A stretch of 7,213 nt of DNA, from positions 1-7,213 of the forward strand of contig JAISQH010000655.1 in the NCBI GenBank assembly GCA_031274385.1. The letters run 5' to 3'. The first letter of the stretch is position 1. Every line of letters begins with the position of its first letter. The position numbers were made by a program, and so were the translations under genes. This document shows, in pieces, positions 1 to 5,658 of this stretch. The notes beneath the pieces are model-generated. The model was given only the letters and a program-made list of their open reading frames with translations, was not told the origin of the DNA and searched no databases. This DNA is from Planctomycetaceae bacterium (GTDB lineage Bacteria; Planctomycetota; Planctomycetia; Pirellulales; Thermoguttaceae).

Positions 1-1147
1 CAACTGACCAATCAAAACTTCCAAACGCCCCAATGTAACCGTCCGGTCGGTTGTCCTGAGGAACATCAACAACATCAACCCCAATTTCAGATGCCAACGC
101 ATAAACTTCACGCGGTGAAACGCCCTGAGACACAGTCGGGTCGGCTGCCGCAAAAACTCCTTTTAACGTAACCGGTCCGAATGAAAAATGACCAATCTCT
201 TCAGGAAGAAATGTTCGGGAAAAACGAAATTCCCAATAAGTTGTTTCTTTGCCGCTTGAATCCTGACGTTGAATTTTCGTCGGTTTGGGAGAAAACTGAA
301 GCGGCGTTCGCCGGAACATTCCCCCAAACGAAAGCGGCGAACGGAACAAATCATCGTCAAAACCAAAACCGTCCGTACTATAATCGTTGATCGCAAAACC
401 GGACTGCGGCTTTCGAACATTCAGACCGGTAAGCCATTCGTTAAATTTTCGCTGCGGAATCATTCCTTTGGGAAGTGCCGTATCGTCGTTCGCCCAAGGA
501 ATCGTTAGTTTGGGAGGATCACGCAAAACCTGAAGCGGATTCGTCGATTGTCCCGAATCAATCTTTTCCGGCAAACCTTTGACCTGAACAACCAATGTCA
601 CCGTCAACGACTGAAACGGATAAAGCAGGGTTTTGTCTGTTTCAATTTTCATCAGGACAAGGTCTTGATCATTCGGCGGTCGAACCGTCACTGAAATTGC
701 CCCGCCGGACGGAATCTCCCGAAGTGTCCGCCCGCCAACCTCCACCGAATTCAACACCAGTTTTTGACCGTTGACTAAAACATTCGGTTCGGGAATCAGA
801 AACGAACCGCTTCGTTTAGGCGTCAAAACATAAGCAAACCGGATTCGTGTTATGGTTGTTTCCGTACGTAAACCATTGATAATTTGAATGGATCGTTGGT
901 TTGACGGTTGCTTGGGAAGCGGCTGAACATTGAAATCGACAAGAGCCGAAACATCCGGCGCAACAGAATCATCTATCGGCTGCGTGTCAAAAAGTGTTAC
1001 CCAATAAAGAATTGATTCGCCTTCATAAATAGTTGTCCGGTCCAGCCCCACAACCATCTGAGGAACAGCCTGAAGCGGCGAAACAAACAATGAAGTAAAT
1101 GAAGTAAATAAAGTAAAAGTAATAAAAAAAGAACAAAATCTCATCAT
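1..1147 (-). CDS. BatD-family (oxygen tolerance) exported protein, N-terminal 382 residues, C-terminus outside window
   Basis: The frame stays open from an ATG at 1147 to the window edge, giving 382 residues with no stop. Residues 1-27 form a signal peptide (MMRFCSFFIT start, hydrophobic core rich in F, L, T and S, likely cleavage after SPLQA). Next comes an immunoglobulin-like beta domain opening VGLDRTTIYEGESILYWVTL (33-52), typical of BatD: a conserved G-E before an alternating beta strand. A second beta region covers about 165-215, a Phe/Gly/Asp-rich linker about 250-285, and another beta domain about 300-345. The block DGYIGAFGSFDW near the end matches the start of a further BatD repeat. 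BatD proteins are periplasm-facing and belong to Bat/MoxR assemblies; their exact biochemical role is not settled. A second in-frame ATG follows directly at 1144, so the start is uncertain by one codon. No Shine-Dalgarno is visible. It is probably co-oriented with the three genes upstream, but a 207-bp repeat-bearing gap precedes it. Confidence 0.8.
   Translation of the reverse strand, partial: MMRFCSFFITFTLFTSFTSLFVSPLQAVPQMVVGLDRTTIYEGESILYWVTLFDTQPIDDSVAPDVSALVDFNVQPLPKQPSNQRSIQIINGLRTETTITRIRFAYVLTPKRSGSFLIPEPNVLVNGQKLVLNSVEVGGRTLREIPSGGAISVTVRPPNDQDLVLMKIETDKTLLYPFQSLTVTLVVQVKGLPEKIDSGQSTNPLQVLRDPPKLTIPWANDDTALPKGMIPQRKFNEWLTGLNVRKPQSGFAINDYSTDGFGFDDDLFRSPLSFGGMFRRTPLQFSPKPTKIQRQDSSGKETTYWEFRFSRTFLPEEIGHFSFGPVTLKGVFAAADPTVSQGVSPREVYALASEIGVDVVDVPQDNRPDGYIGAFGSFDWSV
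1090..1116. repeat. Three 9-bp tandem repeats inside the BatD signal peptide
   Basis: The plus strand reads ATGAAGTAA, ATGAAGTAA, ATAAAGTAA in tandem, followed by a degenerate fourth unit. On the coding (minus) strand the unit is three codons long, so gain or loss of a unit would keep frame and only lengthen or shorten the L/F-T-S/F hydrophobic core of the signal peptide. Confidence 0.8.
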
Positions 1148-1188
1148 TTTTGTAGTCGGTTAATAGTAACGGTCTATTTAATTTTGTT

Positions 1189-1261
1189 GATTCTAGTTCC
1201 GGCAGTCACACGTTGATGTTTGGGTCAATTATTTTGGTCAATTATTTTGGTCAATTGTTTT
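1189..1261. repeat. Fragment related to the left end of the 408-bp element, ending in three 13-bp tandem repeats
   Basis: This stretch shares the exact 13-mer CGGCAGTCACACG (1200-1212) with the left end of the inserted element at 5040-5052. Both are preceded by GATT..TA and followed by AT-rich repeats of the type TTTTGG-CAAATTA. Here the following sequence is a clean 13-bp tandem array: GGTCAATTATTTT twice (1223-1248), then GGTCAATTGTTTT (1249-1261). No matching right end is seen nearby, so it is a solo end or a remnant. It lies in the 207-bp gap between the FtsQ-like and BatD genes, and the rest of that gap shows nothing recognisable. Confidence 0.6.
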
Positions 1262-1354
1262 AATTCATAGTTCATCGTTCAACCGAACACGTTGAAACCA
1301 ATACTAATTTTCTTTGCGTCTTTGCGCGCAAACTTGAAAAAACCTCAAACATTT

Positions 1355-2161
1355 TCAATCTTTGCTCAGATCAATTGGTTGGAAATGGGCGGGAACATTG
1401 TCGAGGGAGTGATAAAGTTCGGCGATTTCGAGGAGGCGTTTTTTTTTGATGGAGTTTTTGGGATCGTCCGGTTCGAATCGCCCCCAAAGAATTTCTGTTT
1501 CCGAATTGGTTTGAAGACGGCAAAGGATTCGATGACCGGTTGGGGTGGCTTCATGGGACGGAATGATTTTGACCAGACCTAATTGACGTGACACATCACC
1601 AAGTAAACCGGCGAGTTGAGCGGCGGCATGAACCAACGGATCACCCCAGAGCGTCCCGACCACGCCAAGCGGCATGGAACGAATACCGACAATTCGCGGA
1701 TAATTTTCTTTTTGCTCCGGCGCAACACGAATAAAATAATCCGTCGGTAACAAAATGCCGTTCCGGTCAACAGGATAAAGACCTTGCGATGCGATTTCGA
1801 CCAGTGCCGCCGGAACACGATAAACTAATTGCACTTCAGCACCGGAAGGATAACGGGTCTGTACTTGCCGGACTTCTTCAACCCAAGGGGATGCCGAAAA
1901 CGCTTGCGAAAGTTTTTGGGGCAATGAGGCATCAAAAAGGGTCGCGTCCAAGCCTGAACTTTGCAGAATCTCCGCAACAAAATGTTCGGGAACCCAAGGC
2001 GGCGGAACCGTAATCAAAATCCGGTCAGCAGATAATTGATACTCCGGACGGCGAACAATCTGATCCTTGACAAAAAACCAACCGGTCAAACCGAAACCGG
2101 TTAAAAACAGCACAACAAGAGTCGTGCCGAAAAACAACTTGTGCCGATCATTCAATTTCAT
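1355..2161 (-). CDS. FtsQ/POTRA-like single-pass membrane protein
   Basis: A 268-residue protein with a short cytoplasmic N-terminus (MKLNDRHK), one membrane helix at about 9-31, and an extracytoplasmic remainder. Residues about 45-115 resemble a POTRA domain, with the SPWVEEVRQVQTRYPSGAEV block (91-110) matching the FtsQ/DivIB pattern of P-W-V followed by a basic strand, then P. RVPAALVE and LYPVDRNGILLP (128-139) match the start of the FtsQ beta domain, where a V-D-x-x-G-x-x-L/F turn is typical. In most bacteria FtsQ bridges early and late divisome proteins next to FtsZ-dependent septation. Planctomycetes generally lack FtsZ, so the role here may be a remnant division scaffold or a different envelope job. 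The length suits FtsQ. The start at 2161 gives the correct N-in topology; a heptad repeat tract sits five bases upstream and there is no Shine-Dalgarno. I leave the symbol blank because similarity is by pattern only. Confidence 0.68.
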   Translation of the reverse strand: MKLNDRHKLFFGTTLVVLFLTGFGLTGWFFVKDQIVRRPEYQLSADRILITVPPPWVPEHFVAEILQSSGLDATLFDASLPQKLSQAFSASPWVEEVRQVQTRYPSGAEVQLVYRVPAALVEIASQGLYPVDRNGILLPTDYFIRVAPEQKENYPRIVGIRSMPLGVVGTLWGDPLVHAAAQLAGLLGDVSRQLGLVKIIPSHEATPTGHRILCRLQTNSETEILWGRFEPDDPKNSIKKKRLLEIAELYHSLDNVPAHFQPIDLSKD

Positions 2162-2165
2162 TGTT

Positions 2166-2220
2166 AGTAGCCAGTGGTCAGTAATCAGTAGCCAGTAGTC
2201 AGTAGCCGGTGTTAGTTGCC
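2166..2220. repeat. Heptad tandem repeat tract (AGTAGCC-type) upstream of the FtsQ-like gene
   Basis: Six consecutive 7-bp units are read on the plus strand at 2166-2207: AGTAGCC, AGTGGTC, AGTAATC, AGTAGCC, AGTAGTC, AGTAGCC. A 6-bp slip and a further unit AGTTGCC (2214-2220) follow. The tract ends five bases before the start codon of the minus-strand FtsQ-like gene, so it would lie in its 5' leader where a ribosome binding site is expected. Confidence 0.85.
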
Positions 2221-2248
2221 GGTAGTTTTGAAAAAAAATGGGGAGGAT

Positions 2249-3244
2249 TTATGCGGTTTGAATTTCTTGAGGGATTGTTTTTGGGGCAAACAGGGAGAGG
2301 AACTCTTCGGCTTTGCGAACTCCGATCATGATTTCATCCTGTGAAGGTTGGAATTTTGCGAATTTGACCATATCTGACGATTCCAGAAAAAGCCGGAGAC
2401 GGTCACGCAATTCTGTTGGTAATGCCACGCGGCGTTCCCATTGTTGTGTTATTTCGTGTAAAAATTCTTCTGTTGTCAATTCCGGTGCGCGAATATCTGT
2501 TTGTTGTTCAATGTACCAGCGGACAATACCGGTGAGTTCGATGAAAAAAGTTTTAACATCCGTTTCGTGCAACCGGCTCTCAATCAACAAGGTCAGTCGG
2601 CGCAACGCAATTTCCTGCGGAGTCAGATTTGATTCCGGCAAAAGCGTTTCCGGTTGACGGCGGAACCGAAAGAAAAAATACAACACAAAACCGGTTACAA
2701 GCACAAAGAAAAAAACAATCCAAAGGAGAGTTTTTAACGAAATCGATTGAATATCGAAAAGTTCCGATGTGGTGGAGATTTGATCGAGTGAGGCGGATTC
2801 CGGTGTGACGGCGGATTTGATTTCCAATTCGGCAGCCGGAACCGTTATCGAATAAGATTTTTCACGCAGTCCTTCTCGTTGATCAACATAATAAATAGGA
2901 GTTGCCCAAATTGGTGTGATTCCGCTTTGTCTGGGAACGGTTTTGAGAACGAGTTGTTTGGTTTCACGGTTTGAGGTCATTCTGACGGTGCGTTCGGTTT
3001 TTTGCACGATTTCAAGTTCTCCCAACACGGAATCGAATACCGGCATTTCGATTTGAAGTGTGGTATCGGCTTCGATTTCGAGGGTCAACGAGATCGTGTC
3101 GGAGAGTCGGGGTTCGGCGGGCGAGACGCTCCACGCCGCACGAATACGCCCGTCAGCCGATTCCGTTTCGACAAGCCAACGACCTTCCGCAGCCAATACT
3201 CCGGTCATCGGAATGATCATTATTATTAATAATAGCCATTTCAT
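2249..3244 (-). CDS. Short BatD-like membrane protein: signal peptide, beta domain, one TM helix, cytoplasmic helical domain
   Basis: I chose the ATG at 3244 (331 residues) because it opens a classic signal peptide (MKWLLLIIMIIPMTGVLAAEG). The frame stays open 34 codons further upstream, but that part is translated from the AGTGGGG heptad repeat and spacer, so it is not likely to be protein. Residues about 22-140 form a beta-rich extracytoplasmic domain of BatD style (SPAEPRLSDTISLTLEIEAD; PRQSGITPI at 104-112). A membrane helix lies at about 172-193, followed by a basic stop-transfer (RFRRQ). The C-terminal 200-320 region is helical and cytoplasmic, with FFIELTGIVRWYIEQ (233-247), APELTTEEFLHEI (253-265) and DMVKFAKFQPSQDE (291-304). 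These blocks are characteristic of Bat-associated C-terminal domains. It probably partners the BatD protein two genes downstream. No Shine-Dalgarno is visible. Confidence 0.75.
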   Translation of the reverse strand: MKWLLLIIMIIPMTGVLAAEGRWLVETESADGRIRAAWSVSPAEPRLSDTISLTLEIEADTTLQIEMPVFDSVLGELEIVQKTERTVRMTSNRETKQLVLKTVPRQSGITPIWATPIYYVDQREGLREKSYSITVPAAELEIKSAVTPESASLDQISTTSELFDIQSISLKTLLWIVFFFVLVTGFVLYFFFRFRRQPETLLPESNLTPQEIALRRLTLLIESRLHETDVKTFFIELTGIVRWYIEQQTDIRAPELTTEEFLHEITQQWERRVALPTELRDRLRLFLESSDMVKFAKFQPSQDEIMIGVRKAEEFLSLFAPKTIPQEIQTA

Positions 3245-3253
3245 TGTTTGATC

Positions 3254-3281
3254 AGTGGGGAGTGGGAAGTGGGGAGTGAAC
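3254..3281. repeat. AGTGGGG heptad repeat tract upstream of the BatD-like gene
   Basis: Units AGTGGGG, AGTGGGA, AGTGGGG and a degenerate AGTGAAC follow one another without gaps. The tract starts ten bases upstream of the start codon at 3244. The same heptad, in inverse orientation, occurs at the other end of this intergenic region (3486-3520). Confidence 0.85.
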
Positions 3282-3329
3282 AAAAGTAATCTATTGTCGG
3301 TAACAGTGAAAGGCTGGATATTACTCTCT

Positions 3330-3388
3330 GACTCCAATGGAGTCATCCTAAAATAGCCAGTGGTTTGCGGTACTCCGCAAACCGCTGG
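3330..3388. repeat. Palindromic box plus strong hairpin between ftsY and the BatD-like gene (possible terminator)
   Basis: A 15-bp palindrome GACTCC-AAT-GGAGTC (3330-3344) has the same layout as the AACTCC-nnn-GGAGTT boxes at 5105-5334. Twelve bases further on is a hairpin with 14-bp arms (3357-3370 and 3375-3388, 13 of 14 pairs) and a 4-base loop TACT. On the minus strand the hairpin is followed by CUAUUUUAGG, a weak U tract, so it could end ftsY transcripts, or be a REP-like element with no terminator role. Just right of it, ACTTTTGAATC occurs twice in tandem (3390-3411). Confidence 0.55.
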
Positions 3389-3485
3389 AACTTTTGAATC
3401 ACTTTTGAATCACTGCCGAAAACATCAACATTGATAATAAAGTAATAATCGTTTTCTCATTTGTCAATCGGTCAACCGCTTGCGT

Positions 3486-3520
3486 CACTCCCCACTCCCC
3501 ACTCCCCACTCCCCACTATC
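3486..3520. repeat. CACTCCC heptad repeat tract running into the ftsY stop codon
   Basis: Four exact CACTCCC units (3486-3513) are followed by a variant CACTATC (3514-3520) that overlaps the ftsY stop codon (TCA on the plus strand at 3519-3521). On the minus strand the unit is the AGTGGGG type again, so the 274-bp spacer between ftsY and the BatD-like gene is bounded by inverted copies of the same heptad array. Confidence 0.85.
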
Positions 3521-4463
3521 AACTCTCCCCCTTCTCCTCGCTTTTCTCTGTTTCGTCAAAGAGCGCATCGACGAACTCGTTGGGATCAAACAGGGCAAGA
3601 TCGGCGGCGGATTCACCGACTCCGATAAATTTAACCGGCAATTGAACCTGTTTGCGAATCGCAATCACAACACCGCCTTTGGCAGTTCCATCCAGTTTTG
3701 CCAAAACAATTCCGCTGCATTGTACCGCTTCTGTAAAATATTTGGCTTGACTGATTCCGTTTTGTCCGGTTGTGGCGTCTAAAATCAGAATCACTTCGTG
3801 CGGAGCGTCGGGAATTTGTTTGTTTAAAACGCGGCGGATTTTTTCGAGTTCCTGCATCAGGTTTTTTTGGGTCTGGAGCCGCCCCGCCGTATCGACAATA
3901 CAAATATCGGCGTTGATTTCCAATGCCTTCGCAACCGCTTTATGAGCAACACTTGCCGGATCGCTTCCCGATGCCCCGATCACTATTTCCGCTCCGAGCC
4001 GTTCCGCCCAGATGGTTAACTGTTCCACTGCTGCCGCTCGGAATGTGTCGGCGGCACCCAAAACAACTTTTTTGCCATCCGAAACAAACATCGAAGTCAA
4101 TTTGGCAATTGTGGTCGTTTTTCCGCTGCCGTTCACGCCGCAAACCATGATAACGGTTGGATTTTTTTCGGCGTACCGAATGGGGGCGGCGGGTTGTGCC
4201 ATGAGGGATTTGAGTTTTGTTTTCACGGTTTCCAGCACATCGTGCATCTCAACCACTCGTCCCCGATATTGAGTCCGAACTTCCGCCACGATCTCCTTTG
4301 CCGCCGCAACTCCCATATCCGTCTTAACAAACATCTCGAACATCTCATCCAAAAAGGAATCATCCACCAACCTGCCTTTCTGTTTGAAAAGATCGCGAAT
4401 GTCCGTGTTCAATATCTGAACCGTTTTTGCCAACCCTTGCTTGATTCTGTCGAAAAAACCCAT
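3519..4463 (-). CDS. ftsY: FtsY, signal recognition particle receptor GTPase
   Basis: FtsY docks SRP-ribosome complexes carrying nascent membrane proteins at the cytoplasmic membrane; GTP hydrolysis by the FtsY-Ffh pair releases the chain to the translocon. At 314 residues it is an NG-only form: residues 1-90 are a helical N domain (MGFFDRIKQGLAKT is a typical membrane-contacting start) and there is no long acidic A domain. The G domain shows G1 GVNGSGKT (109-116), DTFRAAAVEQL (139-149), DTAGR (191-195), DATTGQNGISQAKYF (229-243), AKLDGTAKGG (255-264) and the closing GVGESAADLALF (281-292). The G4 block reads AKLD where TKLD is usual, which is a tolerated change in this family. The C-terminus ends in an acidic tail (DETEKSEEKGES). 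The start at 4463 aligns with other FtsY N domains. Its leader contains 13-bp tandem repeats and only a faint AGG at about -10. Identification is firm. Confidence 0.97.
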   Translation of the reverse strand: MGFFDRIKQGLAKTVQILNTDIRDLFKQKGRLVDDSFLDEMFEMFVKTDMGVAAAKEIVAEVRTQYRGRVVEMHDVLETVKTKLKSLMAQPAAPIRYAEKNPTVIMVCGVNGSGKTTTIAKLTSMFVSDGKKVVLGAADTFRAAAVEQLTIWAERLGAEIVIGASGSDPASVAHKAVAKALEINADICIVDTAGRLQTQKNLMQELEKIRRVLNKQIPDAPHEVILILDATTGQNGISQAKYFTEAVQCSGIVLAKLDGTAKGGVVIAIRKQVQLPVKFIGVGESAADLALFDPNEFVDALFDETEKSEEKGES

Positions 4464-4483
4464 AATTTTAACCTGTTTATTTG

Positions 4484-4535
4484 AATTGGTTGTTTTGATT
4501 GGTTGTTTTGATTAGTTGTTTTGATTAGTTGTTTT
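4484..4535. repeat. Four 13-bp tandem repeats in the ftsY leader
   Basis: Four 13-bp units are AATTGGTTGTTTT, GATTGGTTGTTTT, GATTAGTTGTTTT and GATTAGTTGTTTT. The array starts 20 bases upstream of the ftsY start codon, so it lies in the 5' leader or overlaps the promoter. Its unit length equals that of the array at 1223-1261, but the sequences differ. Between 4536 and 4687 I see no gene and no convincing promoter. Confidence 0.85.
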
Positions 4536-4714
4536 GATTTATCTTAATGGAACCCGCCTTTTTCCTGTCAGTTCTCTTGACGGTGTTCAAAATTCCGATG
4601 TTGAAATATAGCCCATTTCCCGAAATTTGCAAGAGATTCAAATAGAATTGACTCGTTTGTTTTTTGCAGGATGAAAAATGTGTATTCATTAGACTTGTTC
4701 CATTACTGTTGTTA

Positions 4715-4992
4715 CTGATTATTCCAGATTTGGGGGTGACAGCAGAGGTGATGATTTTTAATGCCACGAAGGGGCTTCATCTCATAGCGTCGGGCAACGC
4801 CCGATGGAGCCGATTGATAAGAATCCATTCGCGTCAACGCCGCAACGATATTGATGATTGGGGCGTTGCCCCGAAACGTGTTGGCGAATTGTTTCGTCGG
4901 GCGTTGCCCGACGCTAGGATATTTTGCCCTTTCAGGGCATTTTGATAAAATAAATCCACAATGGAAAGCCCCCCAAAATCTGGAATCAGCAG
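4715..4992. mobile_element. 278-bp non-coding MITE-like insertion with terminal inverted repeats and an 8-bp duplication
   Basis: The segment is flanked by TGTTGTTA on both sides (4707-4714 and 4993-5000), while the intact repeat at 6159-6166 has it once. The ends are inverted repeats: 4715-4736 begins CTGATTATTCCAGATT and the reverse complement of 4969-4992 begins CTGCTGATTCCAGATT, both followed by T and G runs. Inside are a perfect 20-bp inverted repeat (4785-4804 with 4897-4916) and the palindromes GGGGC-GTT-GCCCC (4860-4872) and TGCCC-TTTCA-GGGCA (4925-4939). No transposase is encoded, so movement would need one supplied in trans. Family unknown; the 8-bp duplication narrows but does not settle it. 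Confidence 0.72.
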
Positions 4993-5104
4993 TGTTGTTA
5001 TTGTCAACAGATTTTACAGATGATACCAGATTATACTTTCGGCAGTCACACGACTGATATTTTGGCAAATTATTTGGTAAATTGTTTTGGTATTGAACAA
5101 AATC

Positions 5105-5195
5105 AACTCCGAAGGAGTTTAATTTGGATAACCCCGTGCAAGCGGAGCGCAGCACGGGGTTATCCATCTCAAATTACCGGAACTCCGAAGGAGTT
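5105..5195. repeat. Box-hairpin-box module, copy 1
   Basis: Two identical 15-bp palindromes AACTCCGAAGGAGTT (5105-5119 and 5181-5195) bracket a perfect 14-bp-arm hairpin, GGATAACCCCGTGC (5126-5139) with its reverse complement at 5152-5165, and a 12-base loop. The module is 91 bp. Its reverse complement recurs at 5245-5334. The design resembles REP-type or palindrome-ended interspersed repeats. Confidence 0.85.
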
Positions 5196-5244
5196 CAATT
5201 TTGATGTTTGTGGTTACTGTGACAAAATTAATCCCTTTTTATTG

Positions 5245-5334
5245 AACTCCTACGGAGTTCTCGTTTTGTTTGTACATTTACCCCGTGCTGCGCAGGCTTG
5301 CACGGGGTTATCCAGATTAAACTCCTACGGAGTT
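5245..5334. repeat. Box-hairpin-box module, copy 2 (inverted)
   Basis: Two identical palindromes AACTCCTACGGAGTT (5245-5259 and 5320-5334) bracket a hairpin with arms ACCCCGTGC (5280-5288) and GCACGGGGT (5300-5308). Read on the minus strand it follows copy 1 nearly base for base, including GGATAACCCCGTGC and a loop AAGCCTGCGCA versus AAGCGGAGCGCA. Its outer stem is weaker than that of copy 1 because the inner flank has diverged. Confidence 0.82.
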
Positions 5335-5535
5335 GTTTTTGTACAAACCGAACACATTATTAAAAGTTTTGCGAACTACGGGATGTTAATAATATCTTTA
5401 CAAAAATAATTCACAAAAACATGATCTTTATGATTGCCGACAGTATAGTTTTTATGAAAATCTGTTAAATCTGTATAATCTGCTGACAAAACTAAAACCC
5501 TATTACACTCTTTTTCACGTTTTGGAACAAGCATA

Positions 5536-5564
5536 TTGCCTAAACTGAGCGGATATTATAAAAT
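5536..5564 (+). promoter_or_regulatory. Candidate sigma70-type promoter for the BFN gene
   Basis: TTGCCT (5536-5541) is followed after 17 bases by TAAAAT (5559-5564), about 95 bases before the start codon at 5659. The match is 4 of 6 and 5 of 6 to consensus. In AT-rich spacer this can arise by chance. Confidence 0.3.
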
Positions 5565-5658
5565 CATTGTTCATTCACTTCCCTTACCAAAGGATAAATC
5601 TGCCCCAAACTTGAGGGCAAATCAATTTCGATTGGTTTTCCATTTTTATTTTCGTATT

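Larger units (their letters stand above)
5036..5443. mobile_element. 408-bp non-coding element with terminal inverted repeats flanked by TATA
   Basis: The left end reads CTTTCGGCAGTCACA and the reverse complement of the right end CTGTCGGCAATCATA, identical at 12 of 15 positions. TATA flanks both ends (5032-5035 and 5444-5447). Taking the segment out leaves CAGATTATAGTTTTTATG, which aligns with CAGATTCGTTTTTTATTG in the intact repeat at 6193-6209. A TA or TATA duplication would suit IS630/Tc1-type MITEs (inference). The interior consists largely of two inverted copies of a box-hairpin-box module. No coding capacity is evident. Confidence 0.65.
4688..5508. mobile_element. Interrupted copy of the 122-bp repeat, split by two inserted elements
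   Basis: Three pieces of this stretch match the intact repeat at 6139-6260 in order and orientation. Bases 4688-4714 match 6139-6166 with one gap. Bases 4993-5026 match 6159-6192 at all 34 positions. Bases 5448-5508 match 6199-6260 with a few changes. The extra sequence is explained by two insertions, 4715-4992 and 5036-5443. Removing them with one copy of each flanking duplication restores a continuous match, and the length difference of 699 bp agrees. No protein-coding gene is evident inside. Confidence 0.75.

Noticed and set aside
1281..1290. AACCGAACAC shared with 5346-5355 as a right-side remnant of the 408-bp element
   Set aside because: Only ten bases match and the flanks do not align.
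3245..3346. 34-residue N-terminal extension of the BatD-like protein
   Set aside because: It is translated from the heptad repeat and spacer, and would bury the clear signal peptide starting at 3244.
4541..4571. ftsY promoter (CTGACA, 19 bases, TAAGAT on the minus strand)
   Set aside because: The spacing is long and both boxes are imperfect; not better than chance in this AT-rich stretch.
4712..5167. 151-residue open frame on the minus strand in the middle spacer
   Set aside because: It runs from inside the 408-bp element across the older repeat and through the 278-bp element, so it is a by-product of nested non-coding repeats.
5105..5334. CRISPR array
   Set aside because: The repeats are palindromes in inverted modules with unequal, related spacers, not direct repeats with unique spacers.
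5020..5409. 129-residue plus-strand frame
   Set aside because: It reads through the hairpin modules of the 408-bp element.
5536..5658. N-terminal extension of the BFN protein from a TTG
   Set aside because: The family begins at the LELARI strand just after ATG 5659, and the extension has no family-like sequence.
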